From 1-14-0-10-37-14 sp037130845 (GTDB lineage: Bacteria; Patescibacteriota; Patescibacteriia; Patescibacteriales; Patescibacteriaceae), in NCBI GenBank assembly GCA_037130845.1, contig JBAXSE010000006.1, positions 9,483 through 73,482 on the forward strand: DNA of 64,000 nucleotides, given 5' to 3'. The number at the start of each line of letters is the position of its first letter. Position 1 is the stretch's first letter. The position numbers and the translations under genes were made by a program. This document shows positions 34,349 to 41,671 of this stretch, piece by piece. The notes below the pieces were generated by a model that was not told where the DNA came from, ran no database searches, and was given only the letters and a program-made list of their open reading frames with translations.

Positions 34349-34741
34349 ATGAAATATTTTTATCGTTCAGGAGTAGCCGCTTTGATTGCTGTGGTTATTA
34401 TTGCCTCTGCCGGTTTGGTATTGGCGGTCGGTGCTATCTTTTTGAGCTTGGATCATCTGGCTATTTCGTCGGATCGGGCGTCCGGCAGCAAAGCCTTGGC
34501 GCTGGCAGACGGTTGTTTGCGCTTGGGCTTGAGACATTTGGAATTGGATGATAATTACCGAGGTGAAAACTTGTCCCTTGGCGCCGAATCTTGTATAATA
34601 AAGGTTACGGGCGAAAGAATGGAAAAAACTGTCTTGGCTTCGGCTGTATCAGGTAATTATTCCAGAGCAGTGGAGGCTGAAGTCGTAATAGCGTCCGGCG
34701 TTATCTCTGTCAGGCATTACCGTTTGCCTGATGGTTATTAA
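34349..34741 (+). CDS. PilX/GspK-like membrane-anchored pilus-associated protein
   Basis: 130 residues with an N-terminal hydrophobic helix right after a short basic start (MKYFYRSGVAALIAVVIIAS), as in PilX/GspK-type proteins. It lacks the F-T-x-x-E processing signature of a prepilin. The rest is a small domain with two Cys (DGCLRLG, AESCIIK). It sits 1 nt after the GspJ-like gene and 31 nt before pilM, so it belongs to the same operon. The specific role is inferred from position. Confidence 0.65.
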   Translation: MKYFYRSGVAALIAVVIIASAGLVLAVGAIFLSLDHLAISSDRASGSKALALADGCLRLGLRHLELDDNYRGENLSLGAESCIIKVTGERMEKTVLASAVSGNYSRAVEAEVVIASGVISVRHYRLPDGY

Positions 34742-34772
34742 TTAAATATTTCAATGGGAGCATCATTTTTTT

Positions 34773-36848
34773 ATGTTTTGGTCTAATGATAGCGTTATCG
34801 GCCTAGATGTTGACGACCGTTCGATTGAAGCGGCCGCAGTTAAGCGATCGGGCAAGAAAATAAAAATTATCTCTTTGGGCCGCATGGTCTTGGATAAAGG
34901 CATTGTCGATAACGGACGCATTAAGCAGTTTGGTCCTTTGGTTTCCGCCATTAAGGAAACAATGGCTAAGGCCAGGCCTAGCCGCATCAAGGGCAAGAAA
35001 ATCGCCTTAGGCCTGCCGGTTAATCAGGCTTACACCGCCATTGTCACTTTGCCCGTAGACGGTATTGGCAGCATAGAAAAGGCCTTGCGCGCTGAGGCTA
35101 AGCGGTTGTTGCCTATCGAAGAAAGCGATTTGGTGATGGTATACCATAAAATCAGCAATAATTTGGTTAAGAATCAGCAAGAATATTTGGTAATAGGCGC
35201 TAGCCGCGTAGCGGTTAAGGAATGGCAAGAGTTAGCGGCAAAGCTTAAGGCTGATATTTCTTGGTTGGACATCGAAATCTATGGCTTGTTCCGCGATTTA
35301 GTTTTGGCAGACAGTAATAAACCGGTTTGCTTGGTTGATCTGGGGGCGGCTACTACCAATATCATGATTTTTGCCAAGGGCATGGTGCGCTACACTTGCA
35401 GTCTTAAATTTGCCGGGGACCAATTTACGCAAGCGATTGCCGATGCCTTTAAGCTGGACTTCAATCTGGCGGAAGTCAAAAAAATCCGGCTTGGCTTAAA
35501 CAGACAATTATATCCCGTGTTGCAAGCTCCATTGCAAGAGATTACCGCCGAGGTCAAAAGAGTTTTGACATATTATCAGACAAAAAGCGGCCAAACCATT
35601 AACGAAGTCATTTTGGTAGGCGGTACTTGCCGGCTTAAGGGCCTAATGCATTATTTTCGCGATAATCTGGGCGTGCCGGTTAATCTGGGCCAATCGGTCA
35701 GCGCTCCCGGTGACTATCCTGAGTATTTGGGCGCTATTGGTTTTGCGTTGCGTTTTTTGTTTCAGAAAGATCGTTGGGGTGATGAACCGTTGTTTGATTT
35801 GAATAACTTGGCTGATAAAAAATGGCTTGAAGGAGTGGAAATGATTCCAAAAAAAGATGTTAAAAAAATAAAGCTGGAGGAAGCTGCGCCTGAGCAATTC
35901 GGGCCGGTTATATCTACTAATGATATGTCAAATGACTACGACGCCAAATTGGCGTTTGAAAAAAAAGTCTTGTTGGGCATTCTGCTGGTCGGCATAGTGC
36001 TGATTGGGGCGGCCTTCTGGTATCGCAATTCGCAAAGAGACTTGCGGCGTAAGCAACAAGACGCTAGTTTCCGGTCGACTGAACTAAAGGTGCAGACCTT
36101 TAACTACAGCCTGACTGTCTCGGTTAAGGGAGCTGCAACCGGCATGGTCAGCGGCCGCATCGTTGAAGATACAAATGACAGCAGCAATATGGACGAGGCC
36201 AAGGCCCTGTCTTTGCGCAAGGTAAGCGCCGACTTGGTCAAGGGCGAAGCATTGTGGCCGGAGCCATTGAATGATTTGTTGGCCAAAGCGCCGGCTAAAG
36301 CGCCGTTTACTTTCCGCTGGCTTGTCTATTCCGAAAAAGAAGCTTTGGGCATGGCTATGCAGTATGTTAAAAGCCTTAATACCAAAGAATCGGCTTTTGG
36401 CTTTGTCGCTTGGACCAAGAATTCTTTGGAAAAAGGCGATACCGCTGACAAGGTTTTTCTTAAAGGTACGATTAGTATTTCAGCCAATGAGCTAATTGGT
36501 GCGACTCCTGGGGCTGGTTTAGCACCAATTGCGTCTTCGACGTTGGCGGCCGATGCAACTTCAACGGCTACATCCACTCAAGCTGTGGAAAACCAAAATA
36601 CGGCAACATCCTCTTTGAATACGGCAAATGATAATGCATCAATTTTGGTGGCTGGCTATTTGGCGACAGTCAAGTCTACTGAAACCGGCTGGCTGAATGT
36701 TCGCAAGGGTCCGGGAGCTAATTATGACGTTGTAGTCAAGATTAATCCGGGGGAGCAATATAAGATATTGGACAAGAAAGGCGATTGGGCGAATCTGGAA
36801 TTAAAGGATGGTACTAACGGCTGGGTTAAGACTAGCTATCTCAAATAG
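34773..36848 (+). CDS. pilM: PilM-like ATPase fused to a transmembrane helix and a C-terminal SH3b domain
   Basis: Residues about 1-335 are PilM, the actin-like cytoplasmic ATPase of the pilus alignment complex (VIGLDVDDRSIEAAAVK; CLVDLGAATTNIMIF; EVILVGGTCRLKGLM). A transmembrane helix follows at about 405-425 (VLLGILLVGIVLIGAAFWY), then an extracytoplasmic region (430-575) in the position normally filled by separate PilN/PilO proteins. A Ser/Thr/Ala-rich linker (585-625) leads to an SH3b domain at about 630-691 (GWLNVRKGPGANYDVVVK, GWVKTSYLK), which typically binds peptidoglycan. Family PilM proteins are about 350 residues, so this is a fusion joining cytoplasmic pilus machinery to the wall. 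No separate pilN or pilO is seen. Confidence 0.85.
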   Translation: MFWSNDSVIGLDVDDRSIEAAAVKRSGKKIKIISLGRMVLDKGIVDNGRIKQFGPLVSAIKETMAKARPSRIKGKKIALGLPVNQAYTAIVTLPVDGIGSIEKALRAEAKRLLPIEESDLVMVYHKISNNLVKNQQEYLVIGASRVAVKEWQELAAKLKADISWLDIEIYGLFRDLVLADSNKPVCLVDLGAATTNIMIFAKGMVRYTCSLKFAGDQFTQAIADAFKLDFNLAEVKKIRLGLNRQLYPVLQAPLQEITAEVKRVLTYYQTKSGQTINEVILVGGTCRLKGLMHYFRDNLGVPVNLGQSVSAPGDYPEYLGAIGFALRFLFQKDRWGDEPLFDLNNLADKKWLEGVEMIPKKDVKKIKLEEAAPEQFGPVISTNDMSNDYDAKLAFEKKVLLGILLVGIVLIGAAFWYRNSQRDLRRKQQDASFRSTELKVQTFNYSLTVSVKGAATGMVSGRIVEDTNDSSNMDEAKALSLRKVSADLVKGEALWPEPLNDLLAKAPAKAPFTFRWLVYSEKEALGMAMQYVKSLNTKESAFGFVAWTKNSLEKGDTADKVFLKGTISISANELIGATPGAGLAPIASSTLAADATSTATSTQAVENQNTATSSLNTANDNASILVAGYLATVKSTETGWLNVRKGPGANYDVVVKINPGEQYKILDKKGDWANLELKDGTNGWVKTSYLK

Positions 36849-36849
36849 C

Positions 36850-36878
36850 TTGGCAATTTTTTTGAACAATGTTATAAT
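36850..36878 (+). promoter_or_regulatory. Promoter for the separate pilin gene
   Basis: TTGGCA (36850-36855), a 17-bp spacer and the extended -10 TGTTATAAT (36870-36878). It would give the pilin gene its own strong transcript, fitting a major subunit needed in larger amounts than the operon genes. Confidence 0.65.
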
Positions 36879-36917
36879 GTATAAAAATAAGCTATGGCTC
36901 TGGCCAGCGATAAAATT

Positions 36918-37439
36918 ATGTTAACAAAAAATAAGTCGGCTTTTACTTTAATAGAGCTATTGATAGTTATTGCTATTATCTCTATCATCGCCGCAGTAGT
37001 CTTTGTGGCTTTGGATCCGCTGACTCGTTTCCGCGATTCGCGAGATGCTAAGCGTTGGGCTGATGTCAATGCTATTTTGAGCGCTATCAAGATAGACCAA
37101 GTTGATAATGGCGGTAATTATTTGCCGGCTATTTCCAATATGAACCCTGGCGAAGTCTATATGATAGTAGATGGTACGCCTGCTAATCCAGATTGCAATC
37201 AAGGCAATGCTTATTGCGATACGGATGTGACTACCGAAACTGTTCCCGGCAATCGTTGCCTGAATCTGGCAGAACTGGTTCAACAGGGCTATTTGGGTTC
37301 AGTGCCGATCAGTCCGGCCGGTGCTTATAAATGGACTACTAGTTTGTCCGGCTACACCTTGGAACGCAGCACCAATGGCATCCTGACGGTTCGCGCCTGC
37401 GAATCGGAAAATACCTCCGAAATCAAGTCCGCACGCTAA
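36918..37439 (+). CDS. Type IV pilin, candidate major subunit
   Basis: Leader MLTKNKSA, then FTLIELLIVIAIISIIAAVV, the classic type IV pilin N-terminal helix with Glu5; -1 is Ala. After it comes DPLTRFRDSRDAKRWADVNAIL, typical of the CPR/Gram-positive pilin type, and a globular part with Cys pairs (NPDCNQGNAYCD, GNRCLN). It has its own promoter and terminator, unlike the operon prepilins, so I suggest it is the major pilin. The ATG at 36894 is an alternative start giving a 16-residue leader. Confidence 0.85.
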   Translation: MLTKNKSAFTLIELLIVIAIISIIAAVVFVALDPLTRFRDSRDAKRWADVNAILSAIKIDQVDNGGNYLPAISNMNPGEVYMIVDGTPANPDCNQGNAYCDTDVTTETVPGNRCLNLAELVQQGYLGSVPISPAGAYKWTTSLSGYTLERSTNGILTVRACESENTSEIKSAR

Positions 37440-37456
37440 ACTATTCAATTAACAAG

Positions 37457-37490
37457 ACTGTCCCGATGTGATATCGGGGCAGTTTTTTTG
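37457..37490 (+). terminator. Terminator after the pilin gene
   Basis: ACTGTCCCGAT and ATCGGGGCAGT pair over 11 bp (one T-G wobble), followed by seven T. Confidence 0.85.
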
Positions 37491-37516
37491 CGGCTATTTT
37501 GTCTTTGGTTAAAAAA

Positions 37517-37525
37517 TGATATAAT
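37517..37525 (+). promoter_or_regulatory. Extended -10 promoter giving a leaderless transcript
   Basis: TGATATAAT ends 6 bp before the ATG at 37532, so transcription should start at or next to the start codon. Confidence 0.6.
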
Positions 37526-37531
37526 CCAAAT

Positions 37532-38149
37532 ATGCATAAAATATTCATAGTGTGTCTGGCGGTTTTAGTTTGCTGTTTGCCGATTTTTCGAGTAGAGGCA
37601 GCTGCGGCGCCGCAGCCGGAGAACAAATTTTTAACCATCGACAGTGACCGTGACGGTTTGAACGATGCATGGGAAAAAATATTAGGCACCGATCCCTTAA
37701 ACCCCGATACCGACGGCGACAGCTATGCTGACGGCGTAGAAGTCGCCCAAGGCTTTGATCCTCTTAATCCTCAGCCGGTACAACTGGAGAAGCTGATCAA
37801 GGTTAATATTAAAACCCAGACTTTGGTGTATTACTTTGGCGGCAAAAAGCTGGAAGAATTTTTGATTTCTAGCGGCGTAGCCGGCATGGCCACGCCAAAA
37901 GGGGAGTTTAAGATTTTGGACAAGGTGCCGAGCAAGAATTACGGCGGCAAGGGCTATAACTTTTATTTTCCTAATACCAAATGGAATTTGCATTTTTATA
38001 CCGGCAAACTGCGTTTTTATATACATGGCGCCTATTGGCATAATAATTTCGGCCATCCGATGAGCCATGGCTGCGTCAATGTCAGCTATGCCAATATGGA
38101 GCGCTTGTATAATTGGGCGCAAGTCGGCACTAAGGTGATCATAAACTAA
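37532..38149 (+). CDS. L,D-transpeptidase with calcium-binding TSP3-like repeats
   Basis: A signal peptide (residues 1-24) is followed by two Asp-rich loops (DSDRDGLNDAWE, DTDGDSYADGVE) at about 33-65 that resemble thrombospondin type 3/EF-hand calcium sites. A YkuD catalytic domain spans about 85-205 with HGAYWHNNFGHPMSHGCVN; Cys181 and the HGC context are the active site. Such enzymes form 3-3 cross-links or attach proteins to peptidoglycan stem peptides. The 205-residue enzyme is compact. The metallophosphoesterase gene starts 4 nt downstream. Confidence 0.9.
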   Translation: MHKIFIVCLAVLVCCLPIFRVEAAAAPQPENKFLTIDSDRDGLNDAWEKILGTDPLNPDTDGDSYADGVEVAQGFDPLNPQPVQLEKLIKVNIKTQTLVYYFGGKKLEEFLISSGVAGMATPKGEFKILDKVPSKNYGGKGYNFYFPNTKWNLHFYTGKLRFYIHGAYWHNNFGHPMSHGCVNVSYANMERLYNWAQVGTKVIIN

Positions 38150-38153
38150 TCAT

Positions 38154-38843
38154 ATGCCTCAGGAAAAATTTATCCAGGTGGATACGGTTATCCTGTCTGA
38201 TATCCATCTGGGCTTAAGCCAGTCACGCGCTTTGGCATTGGTGGCGGCGCTTAAGAGCTATCGTTTTAAGCGGTTGATCTTGAACGGCGATATTTTTGAC
38301 GATATGAATTTCGGCCGTTTGAATTCTGACCATTGGGAAGTGGTATCGTACATCAGACATGTCAGCAAGTTTAGCGAAGTAATTTGGATTATCGGCAATC
38401 ATGACGGCCGCGCCCTTTTTTTATCGCGTTTGCTGGGAGTCAAGGTATATGATTTTTTTGAGTGGCAAGAGGGCCGCGTCAAATGCCTGGCTATCCATGG
38501 CCATCAATATGACCGTTTTATTTCTAAGAATCTCTTTATCAGCAACCTGGCCGGTTGGGTATATTATTGGCTTAGGGACATTGAACACAGCAATCAATTT
38601 ATGACGGATTTGATCAAGCGTTATAGCCGCAGCTGGTTGCGCTTGTCAGATGAAGTGGCCAAGGGCGCTTTGCGCTTAGCCAAAGAAAAAGGCGCGCATT
38701 TCGTCTTTTGCGGCCACACGCATCTGCCGCTCAAGATGAGCCACAAGGGCATTGAATATATCAATAGCGGCAGTTGGGTGGAAAGTCCCAGTTCGATGAT
38801 TATTATCGATAAGGGCAAGCCCGAATTGATAAGGTTTTCTTGA
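38154..38843 (+). CDS. Calcineurin-like metallophosphoesterase (LpxH-related fold)
   Basis: All five metal-binding motifs of the family are present: LSDIHLG, NGDIFDD, IIGNHDGR, AIHGHQYD and CGHTHLPL. The layout resembles UDP-2,3-diacylglucosamine pyrophosphatase-like proteins, but CPR bacteria generally lack lipid A, and no lpx gene is here, so another phosphoester (phospholipid, nucleotide or cell-wall precursor) is more likely. 229 residues, no signal peptide; a short hydrophobic stretch near residues 125-140 could sit at the membrane. Co-transcribed with the L,D-transpeptidase. Confidence 0.82.
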   Translation: MPQEKFIQVDTVILSDIHLGLSQSRALALVAALKSYRFKRLILNGDIFDDMNFGRLNSDHWEVVSYIRHVSKFSEVIWIIGNHDGRALFLSRLLGVKVYDFFEWQEGRVKCLAIHGHQYDRFISKNLFISNLAGWVYYWLRDIEHSNQFMTDLIKRYSRSWLRLSDEVAKGALRLAKEKGAHFVFCGHTHLPLKMSHKGIEYINSGSWVESPSSMIIIDKGKPELIRFS

Positions 38844-38856
38844 TTTTTTGTTAAGT

Positions 38857-38883
38857 AAAAAAAGACGTAGGAGTCTGTTTTTT
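38857..38883. terminator. Weak bidirectional terminator
   Basis: An A-run, a short AGAC/GTCT stem and a T-run lie between the convergent metallophosphoesterase and aldolase genes. Confidence 0.5.
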
Positions 38884-38887
38884 AATT

Positions 38888-39814
38888 TTATTTTTTGCTG
38901 AAGACCGATTTCTTTTTGAGTTTTTCTCCTAGGAAGATACGATGGGCCTGTTCGGCGTCTCGGCCGTAGAGGCTGATAGCCGCGATAGCATCGGCCATGC
39001 GCGCGCCTTCTGCATCGGAGTATTGGTGGATATTGCGGCCGGTGGCATTGCCTCGAGCGCCCCAGCTGATTTGAGTTTCCAGTTGTTGCAGGAAGCCGGC
39101 GGCTTCGGCTGATTCGCCCCCCGAGAAGATGACTCCGGTTCTTCCGGCCGCCTTGATAACTTCTTCAATTTTAGGCTTGGTGGCGGTTTTGGGATAATTG
39201 AGTTTGACAAAATCGGCGCCCAGACAAGCGGCAATACCGGCGCAACCGGCAATAAGGTGGCTGTCTTTTTCGTTCTTGACGGCTTTGCCTCGGGGATACA
39301 TCCAGACTACTGCCAGCAACCCGGCTTGGTGGGCGGCGGTGATAGCTTGGCCTGCTGTCGAGAGCATTTCTGCCTCGTGTTCGGATCCGGGATAGAGCGT
39401 GAGGCCGATGCCGACTATTTTGAGTTTGGAAGATTTTTTGAATTCCATTACTTGTTCGACGGTGCTTAGAAAACGGCTGAGAGGATCGGCTGTATCGGCC
39501 GGCACCAGATCGGTTTTGGAATTAAGCTTAACCAAGTAGGGGATTTTGTTATAGTCGGCGCCATAGGCGGCCAATAGTCCGAGTTGGGCGGCAAAAACGC
39601 CAATCTGAGAGGTGTTGGCTATGCGGAACAGATGTTCGGGGTCATTGTCGTCTGTATGTACCTTGGGCCCGCAGAAATCGTTGTTGAGATGTTCTATCTT
39701 TTGATCGCCGGCAAATAGCATTAGCCGGCCAGTGCCCTTGGTGGCAAGGCGGTAATTATCACGAAACTCGCCTCGTTGGGCAAAAGGCACGGTTAGAGGT
39801 GTATTTATTTTCAT
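38888..39814 (-). CDS. fbaB: DhnA-type class I fructose-bisphosphate aldolase
   Basis: A Schiff-base aldolase of the archaeal/DhnA type, likely cleaving fructose 1,6-bisphosphate in glycolysis or forming it. Visible marks are LMLFAGDQKIEHLN at the N-terminus, the catalytic Lys in ADFVKLNYPK, the phosphate-binding VIFSGGE and the GRNIHQY motif. At 308 residues it is slightly longer than the core family. A class I enzyme of this kind suits the glycolytic genes eno and pyk in the window. A TGGTATAAT promoter only 9 bp upstream predicts a leaderless mRNA. Confidence 0.85.
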   Translation of the reverse strand: MKINTPLTVPFAQRGEFRDNYRLATKGTGRLMLFAGDQKIEHLNNDFCGPKVHTDDNDPEHLFRIANTSQIGVFAAQLGLLAAYGADYNKIPYLVKLNSKTDLVPADTADPLSRFLSTVEQVMEFKKSSKLKIVGIGLTLYPGSEHEAEMLSTAGQAITAAHQAGLLAVVWMYPRGKAVKNEKDSHLIAGCAGIAACLGADFVKLNYPKTATKPKIEEVIKAAGRTGVIFSGGESAEAAGFLQQLETQISWGARGNATGRNIHQYSDAEGARMADAIAAISLYGRDAEQAHRIFLGEKLKKKSVFSKK

Positions 39815-39822
39815 ATAGCTTG

Positions 39823-39831
39823 ATTATACCA
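39823..39831 (-). promoter_or_regulatory. Extended -10 promoter for the aldolase, leaderless
   Basis: On the minus strand TGGTATAAT ends 8 bp before the ATG at 39814, so the transcript would start about 2 nt before the start codon. Confidence 0.6.
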
Positions 39832-39961
39832 TAATTAAAAGCAATCACCAAGACCTTGTTATGGTTAAAGGAACTGTCATTTTTGACAAAAAACAAAAAA
39901 AACCTAATAATGCACTTAATAGATAATCAAGAGTGAATTTTTAATCTTTAATTTTTATACT

Positions 39962-40138
39962 ATGTCTATCCAAGTAGATCAAAACACTTGCATTGGTTGC
40001 GCCGCTTGCGTGGCTATCGCGCCAGCCTGTTTCAAAATGAATGATATGGGTATAGCTGAGCCAATCAGCCAAGAAGCTGTTCCAGAAGCACACGAAGCCG
40101 CTGGATCTTGCCCGGTGGGAGCAATCTCTGTTGAATAA
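39962..40138 (+). CDS. Small [4Fe-4S] ferredoxin (58 residues)
   Basis: Translation of 39962-40138 gives MSIQVDQNTCIGCAAC..., a stand-alone ferredoxin. Cys10, Cys13, Cys16 and a distant Cys50 (SCPVGAISVE) form a single [4Fe-4S] site, and the internal Cys23 (PACFKM) may be a remnant of the usual second-cluster spacing. Small electron carriers of this type serve oxidoreductases such as pyruvate:ferredoxin enzymes; no partner is encoded nearby. It is flanked by its own terminator and lies divergent to the aldolase. Its small size makes it easy to miss. Confidence 0.9.
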   Translation: MSIQVDQNTCIGCAACVAIAPACFKMNDMGIAEPISQEAVPEAHEAAGSCPVGAISVE

Positions 40139-40153
40139 TTGCTAGCAATTTTA

Positions 40154-40186
40154 AAACCCATCCGATATTTATCGGATGGGTTTGTG
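40154..40186. terminator. Bidirectional terminator between the ferredoxin and transglutaminase-like genes
   Basis: A perfect 13-bp stem (40154-40166 with 40171-40183, loop ATTT) with T-rich sequence on the right and A-rich on the left, between convergent genes. Confidence 0.85.
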
Positions 40187-40188
40187 TT

Positions 40189-41565
40189 TTAATGACGGGC
40201 CATTTGGGCCGGTAGATTAAGATGTGTATAAGTCTTGCCGGAGCGCTTTAAGATGATAGTAGCGGGTCCGATAGACTGAGCATTGATCCTGGAGTTGGTT
40301 AGGCTGGCGGTTTGAGCTTGGCCGCCGTTTAAGCTGGACGGCACTTCGCCAACGGCGAAGTCGTTAGTTGTTTCGACAAAGCAATAGCCAGAGTTATAAA
40401 CATCAGAGCCGGGTGCAACAGCCAGTCCGACGGCGGCATGATTGGCGTTGGGCAAATCGATAAATGCGGCGCCGTAGCCCAGTTTCCTTAAGACATCTAC
40501 TAATAACAGCGCTTTGTCGGAACAGACGCCTTGTCCTCTTTCCAGTGTTTCGAAAGGATGATTAATTTTTGAGCCTGGCGCGTTTAGATTGGCTGCTCTG
40601 TTGTGGTCGTAGCTAAGGGCATTTTGCACAAACTTGATTGCCAGTTCAGCTGTTTGGTCATCGCTTAGCTTGCGTCTGGAAGCAATAGCTTTCAATTGTC
40701 CGACTAGATCGTCTACTGCTTGATCACCCGGCAACTTATTTAAGAATTTCTCATAATAAGAATCTTTGTTGCCTTTGTAATCAGGGGCGCGTTGCGCGTA
40801 GGCTGTTTTTAGAGCCGGGTCGAAGCTCAGTTTGACGGTTTCGGTTTGCCCGTTGTATTTCCAGCTATAGCTGGCTTTTTTGGCATTGGGCGATACAGGT
40901 GCCGGTTTAGCCTGGGCCGTATCCTTATTTTGGATAGGCGGCGGGCTATAGGGATTTTGTATCGGCTTGGCCGTATCCTGAATCGGTTGATTCGGGTTAT
41001 TGTCGGGCGACGGTGTATTGTCGGGTGATTTAACCTCCGGCGAATCATTTGGAGAGCTGTTGTTCAGGCTGTTGGGCCTGATAGTTTCCATCGGTTCCTC
41101 AAATGACTCGGTCCTTTGCAAATAAGTCTTTTGCAAGGGCCTGATGACGGTGAAGTAAGTTGCTGTCGCACCAAGAATAACCAGAATCACTACTACGATA
41201 ATTAGCAACGCCTTATTTTCTTGCAAAACGTTAGCTTTGGCGTTTCTTAGTTCGGTCTGAAAACTTTCGTTGGCTTGTTGGTTGGCTGCGGCAGCGGCGG
41301 TAGCTGCGGCTGCAGCTCGTGTTGCTTGCGCGGCAGCTTCGCGGCTAGCTTCCTGAAAGCTAGTCTGACGCTGGTTTACTTGGTTAAAGCGTTGGTTATT
41401 GACTGCTTGTTCAGCGGCCAAAGCGTCTCTAACTGCCTTTAATTTGGCGTCTATGTCAGCTTGCTGCTTATCGTAAGCTTTTTGCCATTTATCTTGCTTG
41501 GCATCGGCGTCACTTTTGGGTGGCGCGCCAGTATCTTCCGTATTCGTTTTAGTCTTGCGGACCAT
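40189..41565 (-). CDS. Membrane-anchored transglutaminase-like protein
   Basis: An N-terminal charged and Ala-rich coiled coil (residues about 20-115, cytoplasmic side), a transmembrane helix (about 120-142, LLIIVVVILVILGATATYF), a Pro/Asn/Ser-rich linker (150-225), and a transglutaminase-like domain (about 235-400) with Cys in GVCSDKALLL, His in ANHAAVG and Glu in YCFVETTN. The catalytic block closely parallels that of the lipoprotein at 3019-4503, so the two are paralogs with different anchors. I start at the ATG at 41565: a GGAG lies 6 nt upstream, while the TTG at 41577 overlaps that ribosome site. A TGCTATAAT promoter (41609-41601) leaves a leader of about 30 nt. Confidence 0.78.
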   Translation of the reverse strand: MVRKTKTNTEDTGAPPKSDADAKQDKWQKAYDKQQADIDAKLKAVRDALAAEQAVNNQRFNQVNQRQTSFQEASREAAAQATRAAAAATAAAAANQQANESFQTELRNAKANVLQENKALLIIVVVILVILGATATYFTVIRPLQKTYLQRTESFEEPMETIRPNSLNNSSPNDSPEVKSPDNTPSPDNNPNQPIQDTAKPIQNPYSPPPIQNKDTAQAKPAPVSPNAKKASYSWKYNGQTETVKLSFDPALKTAYAQRAPDYKGNKDSYYEKFLNKLPGDQAVDDLVGQLKAIASRRKLSDDQTAELAIKFVQNALSYDHNRAANLNAPGSKINHPFETLERGQGVCSDKALLLVDVLRKLGYGAAFIDLPNANHAAVGLAVAPGSDVYNSGYCFVETTNDFAVGEVPSSLNGGQAQTASLTNSRINAQSIGPATIILKRSGKTYTHLNLPAQMARH

Positions 41566-41600
41566 TATAAACTCCAATTATTAATGTACAAATTGAGTCT

Positions 41601-41609
41601 ATTATAGCA
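41601..41609 (-). promoter_or_regulatory. Extended -10 promoter for the transglutaminase-like gene
   Basis: TGCTATAAT on the minus strand, about 36 bp upstream of the ATG at 41565. Confidence 0.55.
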
Positions 41610-41671
41610 TATAATTGACAAGATGTCAAGGATATTGACAGATTAAGGCTAATGTTAGATAATAAAGCTAT

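Noticed and set aside
38154..38843. Calling the metallophosphoesterase LpxH
   Set aside because: The fold fits, but no lipid A gene is present in the window and such lineages generally lack lipid A, so a specific name is not supported.
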